Shown here: positions 26,615 through 35,280 of the stretch, one piece after another
Layout: each line of letters begins with the position of its first letter
Position numbering within the stretch: the first letter of the stretch is position 1
Assembly (NCBI RefSeq): GCF_022829295.1
Contig: NZ_JAKSYH010000263.1
Span: forward strand, 124,001-188,000
DNA from: Methylobacterium sp. J-088
Lineage (GTDB): Bacteria; Pseudomonadota; Alphaproteobacteria; Rhizobiales; Beijerinckiaceae
Reading direction: 5' to 3'
DNA length: 64,000 nt
Notes under the pieces: model-generated
Seen by the model: the letters and a program-made list of their open reading frames with translations, nothing else
The model's database searches: none
Told to the model about the DNA's origin: nothing
Position numbers and translations under genes: made by a program

Positions 26615-26727
26615 CCCTGATCCTGAGGCGCCGAAGCGCAGCGGAGGCCTCGAAGGAGCCCTTCAGCCGGCCGCGCGATCCCTGGAGCCCTCCTTCGAGG
26701 CCGCTCCGCGGCACCTCAGGATGAGGG
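26615..26727. repeat. Interspersed inverted-repeat element
   Basis: A 113-nt imperfect palindrome between prk and rpe. The left arm starts CCCTGATCCTGAGGCGCCG and contains CCTCGAAGGAG; the right arm is its near complement and ends CACCTCAGGATGAGGG. The arms match over about 45 nt with a few mismatches around a short GC-rich centre. It resembles intergenic palindromic elements scattered through alphaproteobacterial genomes. It could fold in the prk-rpe mRNA. Confidence 0.75.
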
Positions 26728-26790
26728 TCCGAACCGGATCGGCCTGTGTGCTGACCGTCATCCGAGCCCGCCGTTGCTGAAAGACCCGTG

Positions 26791-27477
26791 ATGCTTCCTC
26801 CCATCATTGCCCCCTCGATCCTCTCGGCCGATTTCTCGATGCTCGCGGAGGAAACCCGCGCCGTGGACGCAGCGGGGGCCGACTGGATCCATCTCGACGT
26901 GATGGACGGCCATTTCGTGCCCAACATCACCTTCGGCCCCCCGGTGGTGAAGGCGCTGCGCCCGCATACGCAGAAGTACTTCGACGTCCACCTGATGATC
27001 GCCCCGGCGGTTCCATACCTCGCGGCCTTCGCCGAGGCCGGTGCCGACGGCATCACGGTCCATGCCGAGGCCGGACCGCACATCCACCGCTCGCTCCAGA
27101 CGATCCGTGACCTCGGCAAGCGCGCCGGCGTGGCGATCAACCCCGGCACCCCGGCCGCCGTGGTGGAGCCGGTGCTCGACCTCGTGGACCTCGTGCTGGT
27201 GATGACCGTCAATCCCGGCTTCGGCGGCCAGAGCTTCATCAAGAGCGCCATGGAATCCGTGGCGCGGGTGCGGGCGATGGTGGCGGGCCGCGACATCCGG
27301 ATCCAGGTCGATGGCGGCATCGACCCCGAGACCGTCCGGGCTGCGAGCCGCGCCGGCGCCGACACCTTCGTGGCCGGCAACGCCGTCTTCAGTGGCGGAC
27401 CGAGCGCCTATGCGGAGCGTATCGCGGCGATCCGGGATGGCGCGGAGGGCGCCTCCGGCCGCGACCTCTCGTGCTGA
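26791..27477 (+). CDS. rpe: Ribulose-phosphate 3-epimerase
   Basis: TIM-barrel epimerase (228 residues) that interconverts ribulose-5-phosphate and xylulose-5-phosphate. The motifs IAPSILSADF, HLDVMDGHFVPNITFGP (metal-binding and catalytic residues), VMTVNPGFGGQSFI and QVDGGIDPETVR are all present. The ATG at 26791 follows an in-frame GTG at 26788. It overlaps the start of cbbY and is separated from prk by the palindromic element. Confidence 0.96.
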   Translation: MLPPIIAPSILSADFSMLAEETRAVDAAGADWIHLDVMDGHFVPNITFGPPVVKALRPHTQKYFDVHLMIAPAVPYLAAFAEAGADGITVHAEAGPHIHRSLQTIRDLGKRAGVAINPGTPAAVVEPVLDLVDLVLVMTVNPGFGGQSFIKSAMESVARVRAMVAGRDIRIQVDGGIDPETVRAASRAGADTFVAGNAVFSGGPSAYAERIAAIRDGAEGASGRDLSC

Positions 27478-28223
27478 GGGCGCTGATCTTCGACGTCGAC
27501 GGCACGTTGGCCGAGACCGAGGACCTGCACCGGCAGGCGTTCAACCGCGCCTTCGCCGAACTAGGCCTTCCCTGGCACTGGGACGCGGCGCTCTACGCCG
27601 ATCTGCTCACCGTGATGGGCGGCAAGGAACGGCTCGCCCATTACATCGACACGCAGCAGCCGGCTGGAGCCGAAGCGTTCCATGCGCTGGCGCCCGAGAT
27701 TCATGCCCGCAAGACGGCGGCCTACGGCGCACTTGTGGTCGAGAGTGGGTTGCCGCTGCGGCCCGGTATCGCCCGGCTCATCGCCGAGGCCCGGGCGGCC
27801 GGCATCCGGCTCGCCGTCGCCACCACCACCAGCCGGCCGAATGTCGACCGACTGCTGGCCATCAACTTTCCGCCGGGCGATGCGCCCTTCGACGTGATCG
27901 CGGCGGGCGACGAGGCGGATCGCAAGAAGCCCGCCCCGGACGTGTTTCTCCTGGCGCTCGCCGGCCTGGACATCGCCGCCTCGGAGGCCGTCGCGGTCGA
28001 GGATTCGGCCGCCGGGATCAGTTCGGCGCGCGCCGCCGGCCTTCCGGTCTTGGCGACCCGCAGTCGCTATACCGGCAGCCACAAGCTCGACGGAGCCTTC
28101 TCGGCGGTCTCGGATCTCGGAGAGCCGGGGCAGCCGCACCAGCACATCGGTGGGGTGGAATGGCCGGGTGGCGTCGTGGACTTGGCGGGCCTCACGCGGT
28201 GGCATGAGGCATCCGACGATTAG
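27471..28223 (+). CDS. cbbY: CbbY-type HAD phosphatase (xylulose-1,5-bisphosphate phosphatase family)
   Basis: HAD-superfamily hydrolase of 250 residues. Motif I DVDGTLAETEDLHRQAFN (nucleophile Asp and acid Asp), motif II ATTTSRPN, motif III DRKKPAPDVF and motif IV VEDSAAGI are intact. CbbY removes xylulose-1,5-bisphosphate, a misfire product that inhibits RuBisCO. The GTG start lies inside the last codons of rpe (7-nt overlap), so the two are coupled. Its presence without RuBisCO nearby is notable. Confidence 0.9.
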   Translation: MLRALIFDVDGTLAETEDLHRQAFNRAFAELGLPWHWDAALYADLLTVMGGKERLAHYIDTQQPAGAEAFHALAPEIHARKTAAYGALVVESGLPLRPGIARLIAEARAAGIRLAVATTTSRPNVDRLLAINFPPGDAPFDVIAAGDEADRKKPAPDVFLLALAGLDIAASEAVAVEDSAAGISSARAAGLPVLATRSRYTGSHKLDGAFSAVSDLGEPGQPHQHIGGVEWPGGVVDLAGLTRWHEASDD

Positions 28224-29194
28224 AGCGCAGCGCTCCAGGCGACAGGCACCAGACGATAACCCGACCCAGCCCGCTCCACGTGGCCGAGCGACGGGAAAGG
28301 GAAGTGATAACCCACCACCAAGGACTTCTCGGCTGCGGCCATGTCGTAGAAGCGGTGCCGCGTCGCCTGTGCCTGATCGGCATCGTAATCGTACATCACG
28401 TGCCAGTCCGGGTGCTGCAGGAAGAACGCCGGGATGTTGGTCACGTCGGACTGGATCAGCAGCCGGTCCGATCCGGAAGCCACCGCGAAGGCCGTATGGC
28501 CCGGAGTATGCCCGGGGGCGGCGAGCGCCGTGATCCCGGGAGCGACCTCCTCATTCCAGGCGAAGGTGCGGACCCGGTCCTTCAGATCGGCGAGAACCTT
28601 CCGGGTGTTGGCGAAGTAGGCCTGTGTCACCGCATCGGCGGCCCGGGCCATGTGGGTGTCGCTCATCCAGAACGCCCAATCGGGCGAGGCCGCCCGGATC
28701 TCGGCATTCGGAAAGGCGAGCGTACCCTGGGCGGTCTTGAGCCCGTTCGTGTGATCCGGATGAAGATGTGAGATCAGCACGAGGTCTACATCCTCGGGCC
28801 TGACCCCGGCGGCTGCCAAGTTTTCCGTAAGGCGTCCGACCGGCCCGCCCGCGACCGGCCCGTTCCCCGTATCGATCAGGATCAGCTTCGAGCCGGTGTT
28901 GATCAGGGTCGGGTTAAACGGCACCGTCACCTGACCGGGCGGCATGTAGGCGGCCTGCGCGGCTTCGAGCGCCTCGTCCCGCGGGACGTTGCGCACGAAG
29001 CGGTCCGGCATCGGGAAGCTTCGCGCGCCATCGTTGACGATGGTGACCTCGTAGGTGCCGAGGCGCATTCGATAGTAGCCCGGCGCCTGGGGTCCGCCGA
29101 GGGGGGCCGTGGCCCGGGCATGCTCACCGAGGCTTAGGAGGGTGCCTCCGGCGATCGCGCTCCGCATGAACTCGCGACGGGTCGTGATCGGCAT
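28220..29194 (-). CDS. Tat-exported MBL-fold metallo-hydrolase
   Basis: A 324-residue metallo-beta-lactamase-fold protein. The N-terminus has a twin-arginine signal (TRREFMRSAIAGGTLLSLG), so export in folded form is expected. The zinc motif HLHPDH is present, as are APGHTPGHTAF and IQSDVTNIPAF. Such enzymes include quinoprotein-associated and lactonase-like hydrolases; the substrate is unknown. Its end overlaps the cbbY end by 4 nt on the opposite strand. Confidence 0.9.
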   Translation of the reverse strand: MPITTRREFMRSAIAGGTLLSLGEHARATAPLGGPQAPGYYRMRLGTYEVTIVNDGARSFPMPDRFVRNVPRDEALEAAQAAYMPPGQVTVPFNPTLINTGSKLILIDTGNGPVAGGPVGRLTENLAAAGVRPEDVDLVLISHLHPDHTNGLKTAQGTLAFPNAEIRAASPDWAFWMSDTHMARAADAVTQAYFANTRKVLADLKDRVRTFAWNEEVAPGITALAAPGHTPGHTAFAVASGSDRLLIQSDVTNIPAFFLQHPDWHVMYDYDADQAQATRHRFYDMAAAEKSLVVGYHFPFPSLGHVERAGSGYRLVPVAWSAAL

Positions 29195-29297
29195 CTGATC
29201 CTTCCGATAGCCGCAAGCCGAGTGGGATGCGAGGCACCAAACTCCGCAAAGCCGACGGAGTCACGGTGCCGCGCACCAGCGAGTGAACCTCGAAGGG

Positions 29298-30338
29298 TCA
29301 ATCCCTGCCAAGCCGGCGATCTGCTTGCCCTTCGCTCCGTCCGTGCGCCTCGGTGGCGAACAGCATCGTGCCGGCGACGACACCCAGAGCCGCCGCAAGC
29401 CCGAGCTTGAGCCAGCGTGGGTCGGCCGCAGTAACATGCGCGGTCGCACGGGAATCGAAGCGCCCATGCGCCCCGGGATCGGTGTCGACCGGGTCGTAGA
29501 GGTTGTCGGGGCGGTTCTTCTGGGCCTGCACGCTGGTCATCTCCCCGCGATAGCCGTGCCGGGCAAGGTATCCGTCGATCCAGCCCGGGATCAGCATGTT
29601 TCCGACGATGGCCTTCCAGGCCGAGGCGCCGATCCACAATTCCCGCGGCGCGTCGTGGGCCGCCCGGTACACGTGGCGGGCGATGGCCTCGGGTTGGTAG
29701 ATCGGCGGCACCGGCTCGAGTTTGCGCGGCAGCCGCGAGCGCGCCCAATCGAATTGCGGCGTGTTCACCGCCGGCAGCTGCACCATCGTGAGTCGCACCC
29801 GGCTGCCATCGTGGAGCAATTCGCTGCGCAGGCTGTCGACGAAGCCCCGCACCGCGGCCTTGGCGGCGCAGTAGCTGGCCTGGAGCGGGATCGACCGGTA
29901 GGCCAGCGCCGAGCCGATATGGACGATCGTGCCCCGGTCGCGCGGCACCATGTGCCGCAGAGCGGCCAGCGTGCCGTGAACCTGCCCGAGATAGGTGACC
30001 TCGGTTGCCCGCCGGAATTCCTCCGGCTTGGTTTCCTGCACGGGCGCGTAGATCGTCACCATCGCGTTGTTGACCCACACGTCGATACCACCGAACCGCT
30101 CGGCGAGTTCGTCGGCGGCCTGCGCGACGGCGTCGGCATCGGCCACGTCCGCCAGGAAGGCCAAGGCCCGGCCGCCGGCCTGCTCCACGTCGCGGATCGT
30201 GCCGCGCAGCCCCGCCTCGCCCCGGGCGATCAGACCGACGTTCCAGCCGTGCCGGGCGAATTCGTGAGCGACTGCGCGTCCGACGCCGGCGCTCGCGCCT
30301 GCCACCATCACCGTATTACGTCCGTTCCGGCTCGACAT
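29298..30338 (-). CDS. SDR-family oxidoreductase with C-terminal membrane anchor
   Basis: A 346-residue short-chain dehydrogenase. It has the cofactor motif VAGASAGVGRAVA, NNAMVTIYAPV and the active-site YCAAKAAV (Tyr-x3-Lys) after the Ser in IVHIGSALAY. The C-terminal third extends beyond the usual 250 residues and ends with a hydrophobic segment (LKLGLAAALGVVAGTMLFA) that may anchor it. A similar layout occurs in YqjQ/DltE-like SDRs. Substrate is unknown. It is divergent from yebC across about 196 nt. Confidence 0.88.
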   Translation of the reverse strand: MSSRNGRNTVMVAGASAGVGRAVAHEFARHGWNVGLIARGEAGLRGTIRDVEQAGGRALAFLADVADADAVAQAADELAERFGGIDVWVNNAMVTIYAPVQETKPEEFRRATEVTYLGQVHGTLAALRHMVPRDRGTIVHIGSALAYRSIPLQASYCAAKAAVRGFVDSLRSELLHDGSRVRLTMVQLPAVNTPQFDWARSRLPRKLEPVPPIYQPEAIARHVYRAAHDAPRELWIGASAWKAIVGNMLIPGWIDGYLARHGYRGEMTSVQAQKNRPDNLYDPVDTDPGAHGRFDSRATAHVTAADPRWLKLGLAAALGVVAGTMLFATEAHGRSEGQADRRLGRD

Positions 30339-30534
30339 CGCATCCCTGGCGCGAGAGACATTCCCTGCGGCAACGCTCGACCGCGGCGATCTTTCCGCTT
30401 TTCTCCGATCACGAACAGCTTGGGCGACCGCGTTGCTTCGGCGAAACCCGGCAGCCTATAACGCGGGCGACCTCACAGCCGCGTCGGCGGGGTACTCAAG
30501 CTCGCCCGCGCCCAAGAACAAAGTCCGACACGCC

Positions 30535-31281
30535 ATGGCAGGCCATTCCCAGTTCAAGAACATCATGCACCGCAAGGGCCGGGTGGACGCGGTCCGCTCG
30601 AAGGTGTTCGGCAAGCTCGCCCGCGAAATCACCGTGGCGGCCAAGCTCGGCACGCCCGATCCGGCGATGAACCCGCGCCTGCGGGCGGCGATCCTGGCGG
30701 CCCGCGCCGAGAACATGCCCAAGGACAATATCGAGCGCGCGATCAAGAAGGCCGCCGGCGCCGATGGCGAGAACTACGAGGACATCCGCTACGAGGGCTA
30801 CGGCCCCGGCGGCGCCGCCCTGATCGTCGAGGCGCAGACCGACAACCGCAACCGCACCGCCTCGGACGTGCGCTCCGCCTTCACCAAGTCGGGCGGCAGC
30901 CTCGCCGAGACCGGCGCGGTCGCGTTCATGTTCGACCGCGTCGGCGTGATCGCCTATCCGGCCTCCGTGGCCGATGCCGACACGATGCTGGAGGCCGCCA
31001 TCGAGGCCGGCGCCGACGACGTGAGTTCCGGCCCGGACGGCCACGAGGTGATCTGCGCCCAGGATTCCTACGGTGATGTCGCCAAGGCCCTCGAAACCCG
31101 CTTCGGCGAGCCGAACCGCACCGGTCTGATCTGGAAGGCTCAGAACACGATCGATGTCGACGACGAGACCGGCGAGAAGCTGATCCGCCTCGTCGAGGTG
31201 ATCGAGGATCAGGACGATGTCCAGAACGTCTACGTGAACTTCGCCCTGTCGGATGCACTGGTGGCCAAGCTGCAGGACTGA
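30535..31281 (+). CDS. yebC: YebC/PmpR-family DNA-binding regulatory protein
   Basis: A 248-residue YebC-family protein (transcription regulator; some homologues relieve ribosome stalling). The N-terminus MAGHSQFKNIMHRKGRVDAV and the segments NPRLRAAILAARAENMPKDN and EGYGPGGAALIVEAQTDNRN are diagnostic. The ATG at 30535 is the family start; the open frame extends upstream to 30433. A weak 8-bp hairpin (GGCGGTTC/GAACCGCC, 31296-31328) follows the stop. In many bacteria yebC precedes ruvC, but no ruv gene is here. Confidence 0.95.
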   Translation: MAGHSQFKNIMHRKGRVDAVRSKVFGKLAREITVAAKLGTPDPAMNPRLRAAILAARAENMPKDNIERAIKKAAGADGENYEDIRYEGYGPGGAALIVEAQTDNRNRTASDVRSAFTKSGGSLAETGAVAFMFDRVGVIAYPASVADADTMLEAAIEAGADDVSSGPDGHEVICAQDSYGDVAKALETRFGEPNRTGLIWKAQNTIDVDDETGEKLIRLVEVIEDQDDVQNVYVNFALSDALVAKLQD

Positions 31282-31506
31282 GCGCGGCGCAACGGGGCGG
31301 TTCTTCCGCGAGGCAGGTTGGAACCGCCGCTCTCGTGTGAGGGGATGACGTCTTCGGCCGGGATGTACGGCCTCCGCTGCCCCTTCACGATCGAATGGGT
31401 CACATCGGGCGGAGATCAAAACAAACGTCAGCCGATGCCGATTTGGTTAACCGAACCGCAGGCTCTCGTTCCGTAGCGTGCCCGATGAGCAGCTCGGACG
31501 GTTTCT

Positions 31507-32760
31507 ATGGGTCGGAACGACTGGACTTCAGGCGCGGGCCCGATCGACGTTTCCATCGTCATTCCGTGTCTCAATGAGGAGCAGGCCCTGCCTTCCGCCC
31601 TGGCGACGGCGCGCGCGGCCCTGGATCAGCTCAGCGAAACGCACGCGCTGAACGGTGAGATCATCGTCGCGGATAACGGCAGCATCGACGAGAGCCGCGC
31701 GATTGCGGCCGCGGCCGGCGCCCGCGTGATTGCGGTTTCCCGGCGCGGATACGGGGCTGCACTGAACGGCGGCTTTCAGGCGGCCCAAGGCCGCTACCTC
31801 GTCATGGGCGACGCCGACGGTTCCTACGACTTCCGCGATGCGGTCGCCATGGTGATGGCCCTGCGCTCCGGCGCCGATCTCTGCATGGGCTCGCGCTTCC
31901 AGGGCGGCATCGCCGCCGGTGCCATGCCGTGGAAGAACCGCTACATCGGCAACCCCGTGCTGACCGGCATCCTGAACCTGCTGTTCCGGGCCGGCATCGA
32001 GGACGCGCATTGCGGTTTGCGCGCTCTGACGAAGGGGTGCCATCGCCGGCTGAAGCTGCGCGGGAGCGGCATGGAGTTCGCCAGCGAGATGGTGATCAAA
32101 GCGGCCCTGAATGGCGAGCGCATCACCCAGCGTCCGGCGACCCTGTCGCGCGATTGTCGCGGCCGTGGTTCGCACCTGCGCCCGTGGCGGGACGGATGGC
32201 GCCACCTGCGATACCTGCTGATGTTGAGCCCGACCGGGATCTTCGCTGCCCCCGCGGCTCTCCTCGCCAGCGGCGGGCTTGCAATCCTGCTGCTGGCCGC
32301 GGCCGCCTTGGCTCTGGGTCAAGAACGGACGTTCTTCCTTGGCAATTATTGGGTGATCCTGGCTGGCGCGATGCTTGGACTGGCCCACAATCTGAGTCTG
32401 TTCGCGGCGGCGACGCATCTCTACGGTGCGCGCGAGGGATACCGCAGACCGAGCCGGCGTCATGCGCGATGGACAAGCTGGGTTTCACTGGAAACGATGC
32501 TCGGGGCCGGCCTCATCACCTTCATGGCTGGCGTAGCCATCCTCGCACTGGTGATCTGGTATTGGTCCCGGAACAGCTACGGCCCGATCGGCAGCGTCCT
32601 GCCCGCGGTGGCGGGGACGACGCTTCTGGTGGTCGGCGCTCAGAATGCACTCGGCGGCTTTCTCCTCGCCGTGATCGGCGGCAACGAGGCTGATTTCCTG
32701 CAATCCGAGGCTCCGAAGGTGGAGATGTCGGCGGCGGAACGCCGGCAATCGGCAGCTTGA
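31507..32760 (+). CDS. Family 2 glycosyltransferase (polyprenyl-phosphate type) with C-terminal membrane segments
   Basis: A 417-residue protein. The N-terminal GT-A domain has SIVIPCLNEEQALPSAL, ADNGSID and MGDADGSYDF (a DxD-like metal site), as in dolichyl-phosphate mannose or polyprenyl-phosphate sugar synthases. Residues about 245-400 hold four hydrophobic segments, so the enzyme is membrane-bound. The next gene downstream is a multispan membrane protein and further ones are a methyltransferase and an AlgX-like protein, so a role in cell-surface glycan synthesis is likely. Confidence 0.9.
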   Translation: MGRNDWTSGAGPIDVSIVIPCLNEEQALPSALATARAALDQLSETHALNGEIIVADNGSIDESRAIAAAAGARVIAVSRRGYGAALNGGFQAAQGRYLVMGDADGSYDFRDAVAMVMALRSGADLCMGSRFQGGIAAGAMPWKNRYIGNPVLTGILNLLFRAGIEDAHCGLRALTKGCHRRLKLRGSGMEFASEMVIKAALNGERITQRPATLSRDCRGRGSHLRPWRDGWRHLRYLLMLSPTGIFAAPAALLASGGLAILLLAAAALALGQERTFFLGNYWVILAGAMLGLAHNLSLFAAATHLYGAREGYRRPSRRHARWTSWVSLETMLGAGLITFMAGVAILALVIWYWSRNSYGPIGSVLPAVAGTTLLVVGAQNALGGFLLAVIGGNEADFLQSEAPKVEMSAAERRQSAA

Positions 32761-32843
32761 ACCGGTTGCGCTGCCGGTTCCGCCCTCAGCAGAACCGGGG
32801 CGACGGCGCGCGCTGACTGTCGCGGCGCTTCCTGTCAAAGGTC

Positions 32844-34448
32844 ATGACTATGATGACGGCCGTATCTTCGGATGCCGCCACGCGGCGTCGTCGGGCTGGA
32901 CGCGGCGTTGTGGCCGGACGCATGCGCCGAGCCTGGTGGATGCATGTCCTGTTCGCCAGTGCCGTGCTGTTCGCCGTCGCGGCGGCCAACGGAAGGCCAT
33001 CAGTTTTCAACGACACGGTGCAGTATTACTCGCAAGGAGAGTATCTGGCTTGGCGTCTGGGCATCGCGCTGCCGGATCTCGACAGGAACCGCCTGACGGA
33101 TCCAACTTCGGTCATGCCGGAATCGCACGCGATGCGCGACAAGACGCCTGCGACGATCGCGGGCGGCCGATCCCCGTTCTACGGCCTCGTTCTTGTTCTG
33201 GCCGTCAGGTTTGGAACCTTGTGGCTGCTTGCTGCGGGCCAAGCCTTCCTGGCGGCGTGGTCGATCTGCATCTTGATCCGCGCAATGTTGCCGGCGGCCT
33301 CGCCGATCTTCTACCAGTCTGTGATCTTGATGCTCGGGCTCGGCACAAGCCTGCCGTTCTTCGCAGCCTTCGCGATGCCGGATCTCTACGCCGGGCTGCT
33401 GATCATTGCCCTGGCGATCCTCGCCTTCTGTCCGGCGCAGCTTACCCCATGGGAGCGCTCCATGCTGTGGGTGCTGCTCGTGGCGAGCCTCACGTTTCAT
33501 GCCGCCAATATCGCACTCGCCGCGAGTCTATCGGTCGCCGCCCTCGCGATCCTGGCCGTGTTCAAGACACCGCTGCGGCTCGTCGCGGGCCGCGCGGGCT
33601 GGCTCGCCATGTCCATCCTGGTGGCCGTTTCGATGAATTGGGCGTTCGGCGCGATCTACCGCGCGGATGTCGGGGTCGCGCAGCGGACGCCGCCCTTCCT
33701 CATGGCGCGCCTCCTCGCCGACGGACCGGGCCGAGATTATCTGGCGTCCGCTTGTCCGGGTGGGGCCAGCCCGACACTATGCCGGTTTACGAATAGGCCG
33801 GTGGCCAGTGAGGACGAGATCCTCTGGTCGGATGACCCTTTGAAGGGGATCTTCTCGACCTCGACCTACGAGATCAGGACCAGACTACGCGACGAGGAGC
33901 CCGCCTTCGTATCGGCGGTTGTCGCGCGTGATCCCGTAGCCGTCATCACGCGCCTTCTGCAGAATGGGCTGCAGCAATTGATGACCTTCTATGTTGCCGA
34001 GCCGATGAGCTCGCCCGCACGGTTCCTCAAACTCGCGTGGTGGGATCGAACGGCGATCCAGCGCATCGTGCCCGATCTGCAATCCTGCGACGCCATCCCG
34101 AAGAGCTGTGACGTCCGGGCGAATCCTCTGTTCGTTGCGATCGTTCACATTGTTGTCGTGATCGCGGCCTGGATCTTCATCGTGTGGTCGACGGTCAAGA
34201 CACGATGCTTTGATCTTTTCGTGCCTGCGCGGCCGGGCGGATCGGATCCGGTTCCGCCGTTCGCCGGTGCCGTGGTGCTCATCGTGGTGGGCGTGATCGT
34301 GAACGCGATGATCTGCGGGGCCGTATCCGGTGTCTTCGCCCGCTACCAAGCCCGCGTTATCTGGCTGATCCCTCTTCTGGCGTTGCTGATCGCGGCTTGG
34401 TTTCGGCAGAACAGGCGTGTGCCGTCACCGGGCGCAATGGCCAGCTGA
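32844..34448 (+). CDS. Multispan membrane protein, unknown function
   Basis: A 534-residue inner-membrane protein with about 10 hydrophobic segments and a soluble stretch in the middle (about 290-410) between TM groups. The organisation (a leading TM, an extracytoplasmic loop with NDTVQYYSQGEYLAWRLG, then TM groups) resembles GT-C-like glycosyltransferases or polymerase-like proteins, but no defining motif is seen. It follows the GT2 gene by 83 nt in the same direction, so it may be the partner of that enzyme. Confidence 0.75.
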   Translation: MTMMTAVSSDAATRRRRAGRGVVAGRMRRAWWMHVLFASAVLFAVAAANGRPSVFNDTVQYYSQGEYLAWRLGIALPDLDRNRLTDPTSVMPESHAMRDKTPATIAGGRSPFYGLVLVLAVRFGTLWLLAAGQAFLAAWSICILIRAMLPAASPIFYQSVILMLGLGTSLPFFAAFAMPDLYAGLLIIALAILAFCPAQLTPWERSMLWVLLVASLTFHAANIALAASLSVAALAILAVFKTPLRLVAGRAGWLAMSILVAVSMNWAFGAIYRADVGVAQRTPPFLMARLLADGPGRDYLASACPGGASPTLCRFTNRPVASEDEILWSDDPLKGIFSTSTYEIRTRLRDEEPAFVSAVVARDPVAVITRLLQNGLQQLMTFYVAEPMSSPARFLKLAWWDRTAIQRIVPDLQSCDAIPKSCDVRANPLFVAIVHIVVVIAAWIFIVWSTVKTRCFDLFVPARPGGSDPVPPFAGAVVLIVVGVIVNAMICGAVSGVFARYQARVIWLIPLLALLIAAWFRQNRRVPSPGAMAS

Positions 34449-34486
34449 GGTCTGGCTTCTACCGTGTCAATCGCTTCCAGCCTTGG

Positions 34487-35104
34487 CTATGAGCCCGGGT
34501 GGTCAGGGCGAAGCCGTGTGATGACGTGAAGTCTCCGGCCGAAGAATAAATTCAGAGGAAAGATATATAAGGGAATATCGCTGGTCTCAGCGTCGGCCTG
34601 CAAATTCGCGCGCGCGAACAGAGTTATCCATTGTTGCGACGATTGATAGTTGTACGTCAGTGCGACACCGTGAGGCGCGTTGCCGATCCAATCCATCAAT
34701 GAGAGCGACAGGCGGTCCAAGCTGTTCTCGGACAGATGGTCCTTGAGGATGACGTATCGACGCGCGACCCGCGCGGCTTCTCGGAGAAGTTGCCCCGGGT
34801 CTTCCGTGTGGTGCAGAACGTCGATGAAGGTGACGACATCCCAGGACCGATCCGGGAACGGCAGGGTCTTTCCGTCGAAGGCGCTCACCGGGATGACCGT
34901 GCTGGGCCGCACGAAGACGTCGATGCCTTCGACATGGATATCGGGCCGGATCGTACGACAGAGGCCGGCGATGGTTCCATCACCACAGCCGACATCGAGA
35001 ACGGTCGCGTCACGGGGCAGCAGACCGGTCAGGGATTCGGCGAGAACGCGCGTTCGCCTGTCGAAGATCAGATCACCGTGTAGTTTTCCGATCAACGCCT
35101 TCAA
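34487..35104 (-). CDS. Class I SAM-dependent methyltransferase
   Basis: A 205-residue methyltransferase with the SAM-binding motif LDVGCGDGTIAG, then GIDVF (motif II) and FPDRSWDVVTFIDVLHHTED (motif IV-like). There is no membrane segment. The gene is somewhat AT-richer than its neighbours at its 3' end. It is convergent with the multispan membrane gene and sits in the glycan-type cluster, so a small-molecule or sugar methylation role is plausible. Confidence 0.88.
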   Translation of the reverse strand: MKALIGKLHGDLIFDRRTRVLAESLTGLLPRDATVLDVGCGDGTIAGLCRTIRPDIHVEGIDVFVRPSTVIPVSAFDGKTLPFPDRSWDVVTFIDVLHHTEDPGQLLREAARVARRYVILKDHLSENSLDRLSLSLMDWIGNAPHGVALTYNYQSSQQWITLFARANLQADAETSDIPLYIFPLNLFFGRRLHVITRLRPDHPGS

Positions 35105-35280
35105 CGGCCGGCTCCCTCGACATCACTGCTGTCAGGCGAAACGCTAGACTCCGAATATGGTCTGAAAGGTGATGGACGAGGGACATCTCGCGTTCCTCGG
35201 GGCGCTTGGCTGGTCGCCCGCGCTATTCGGTCGTCTCGATTTTGCACCGACGTTGCGATCAGGCGCGTGTCCGGTCGGGC

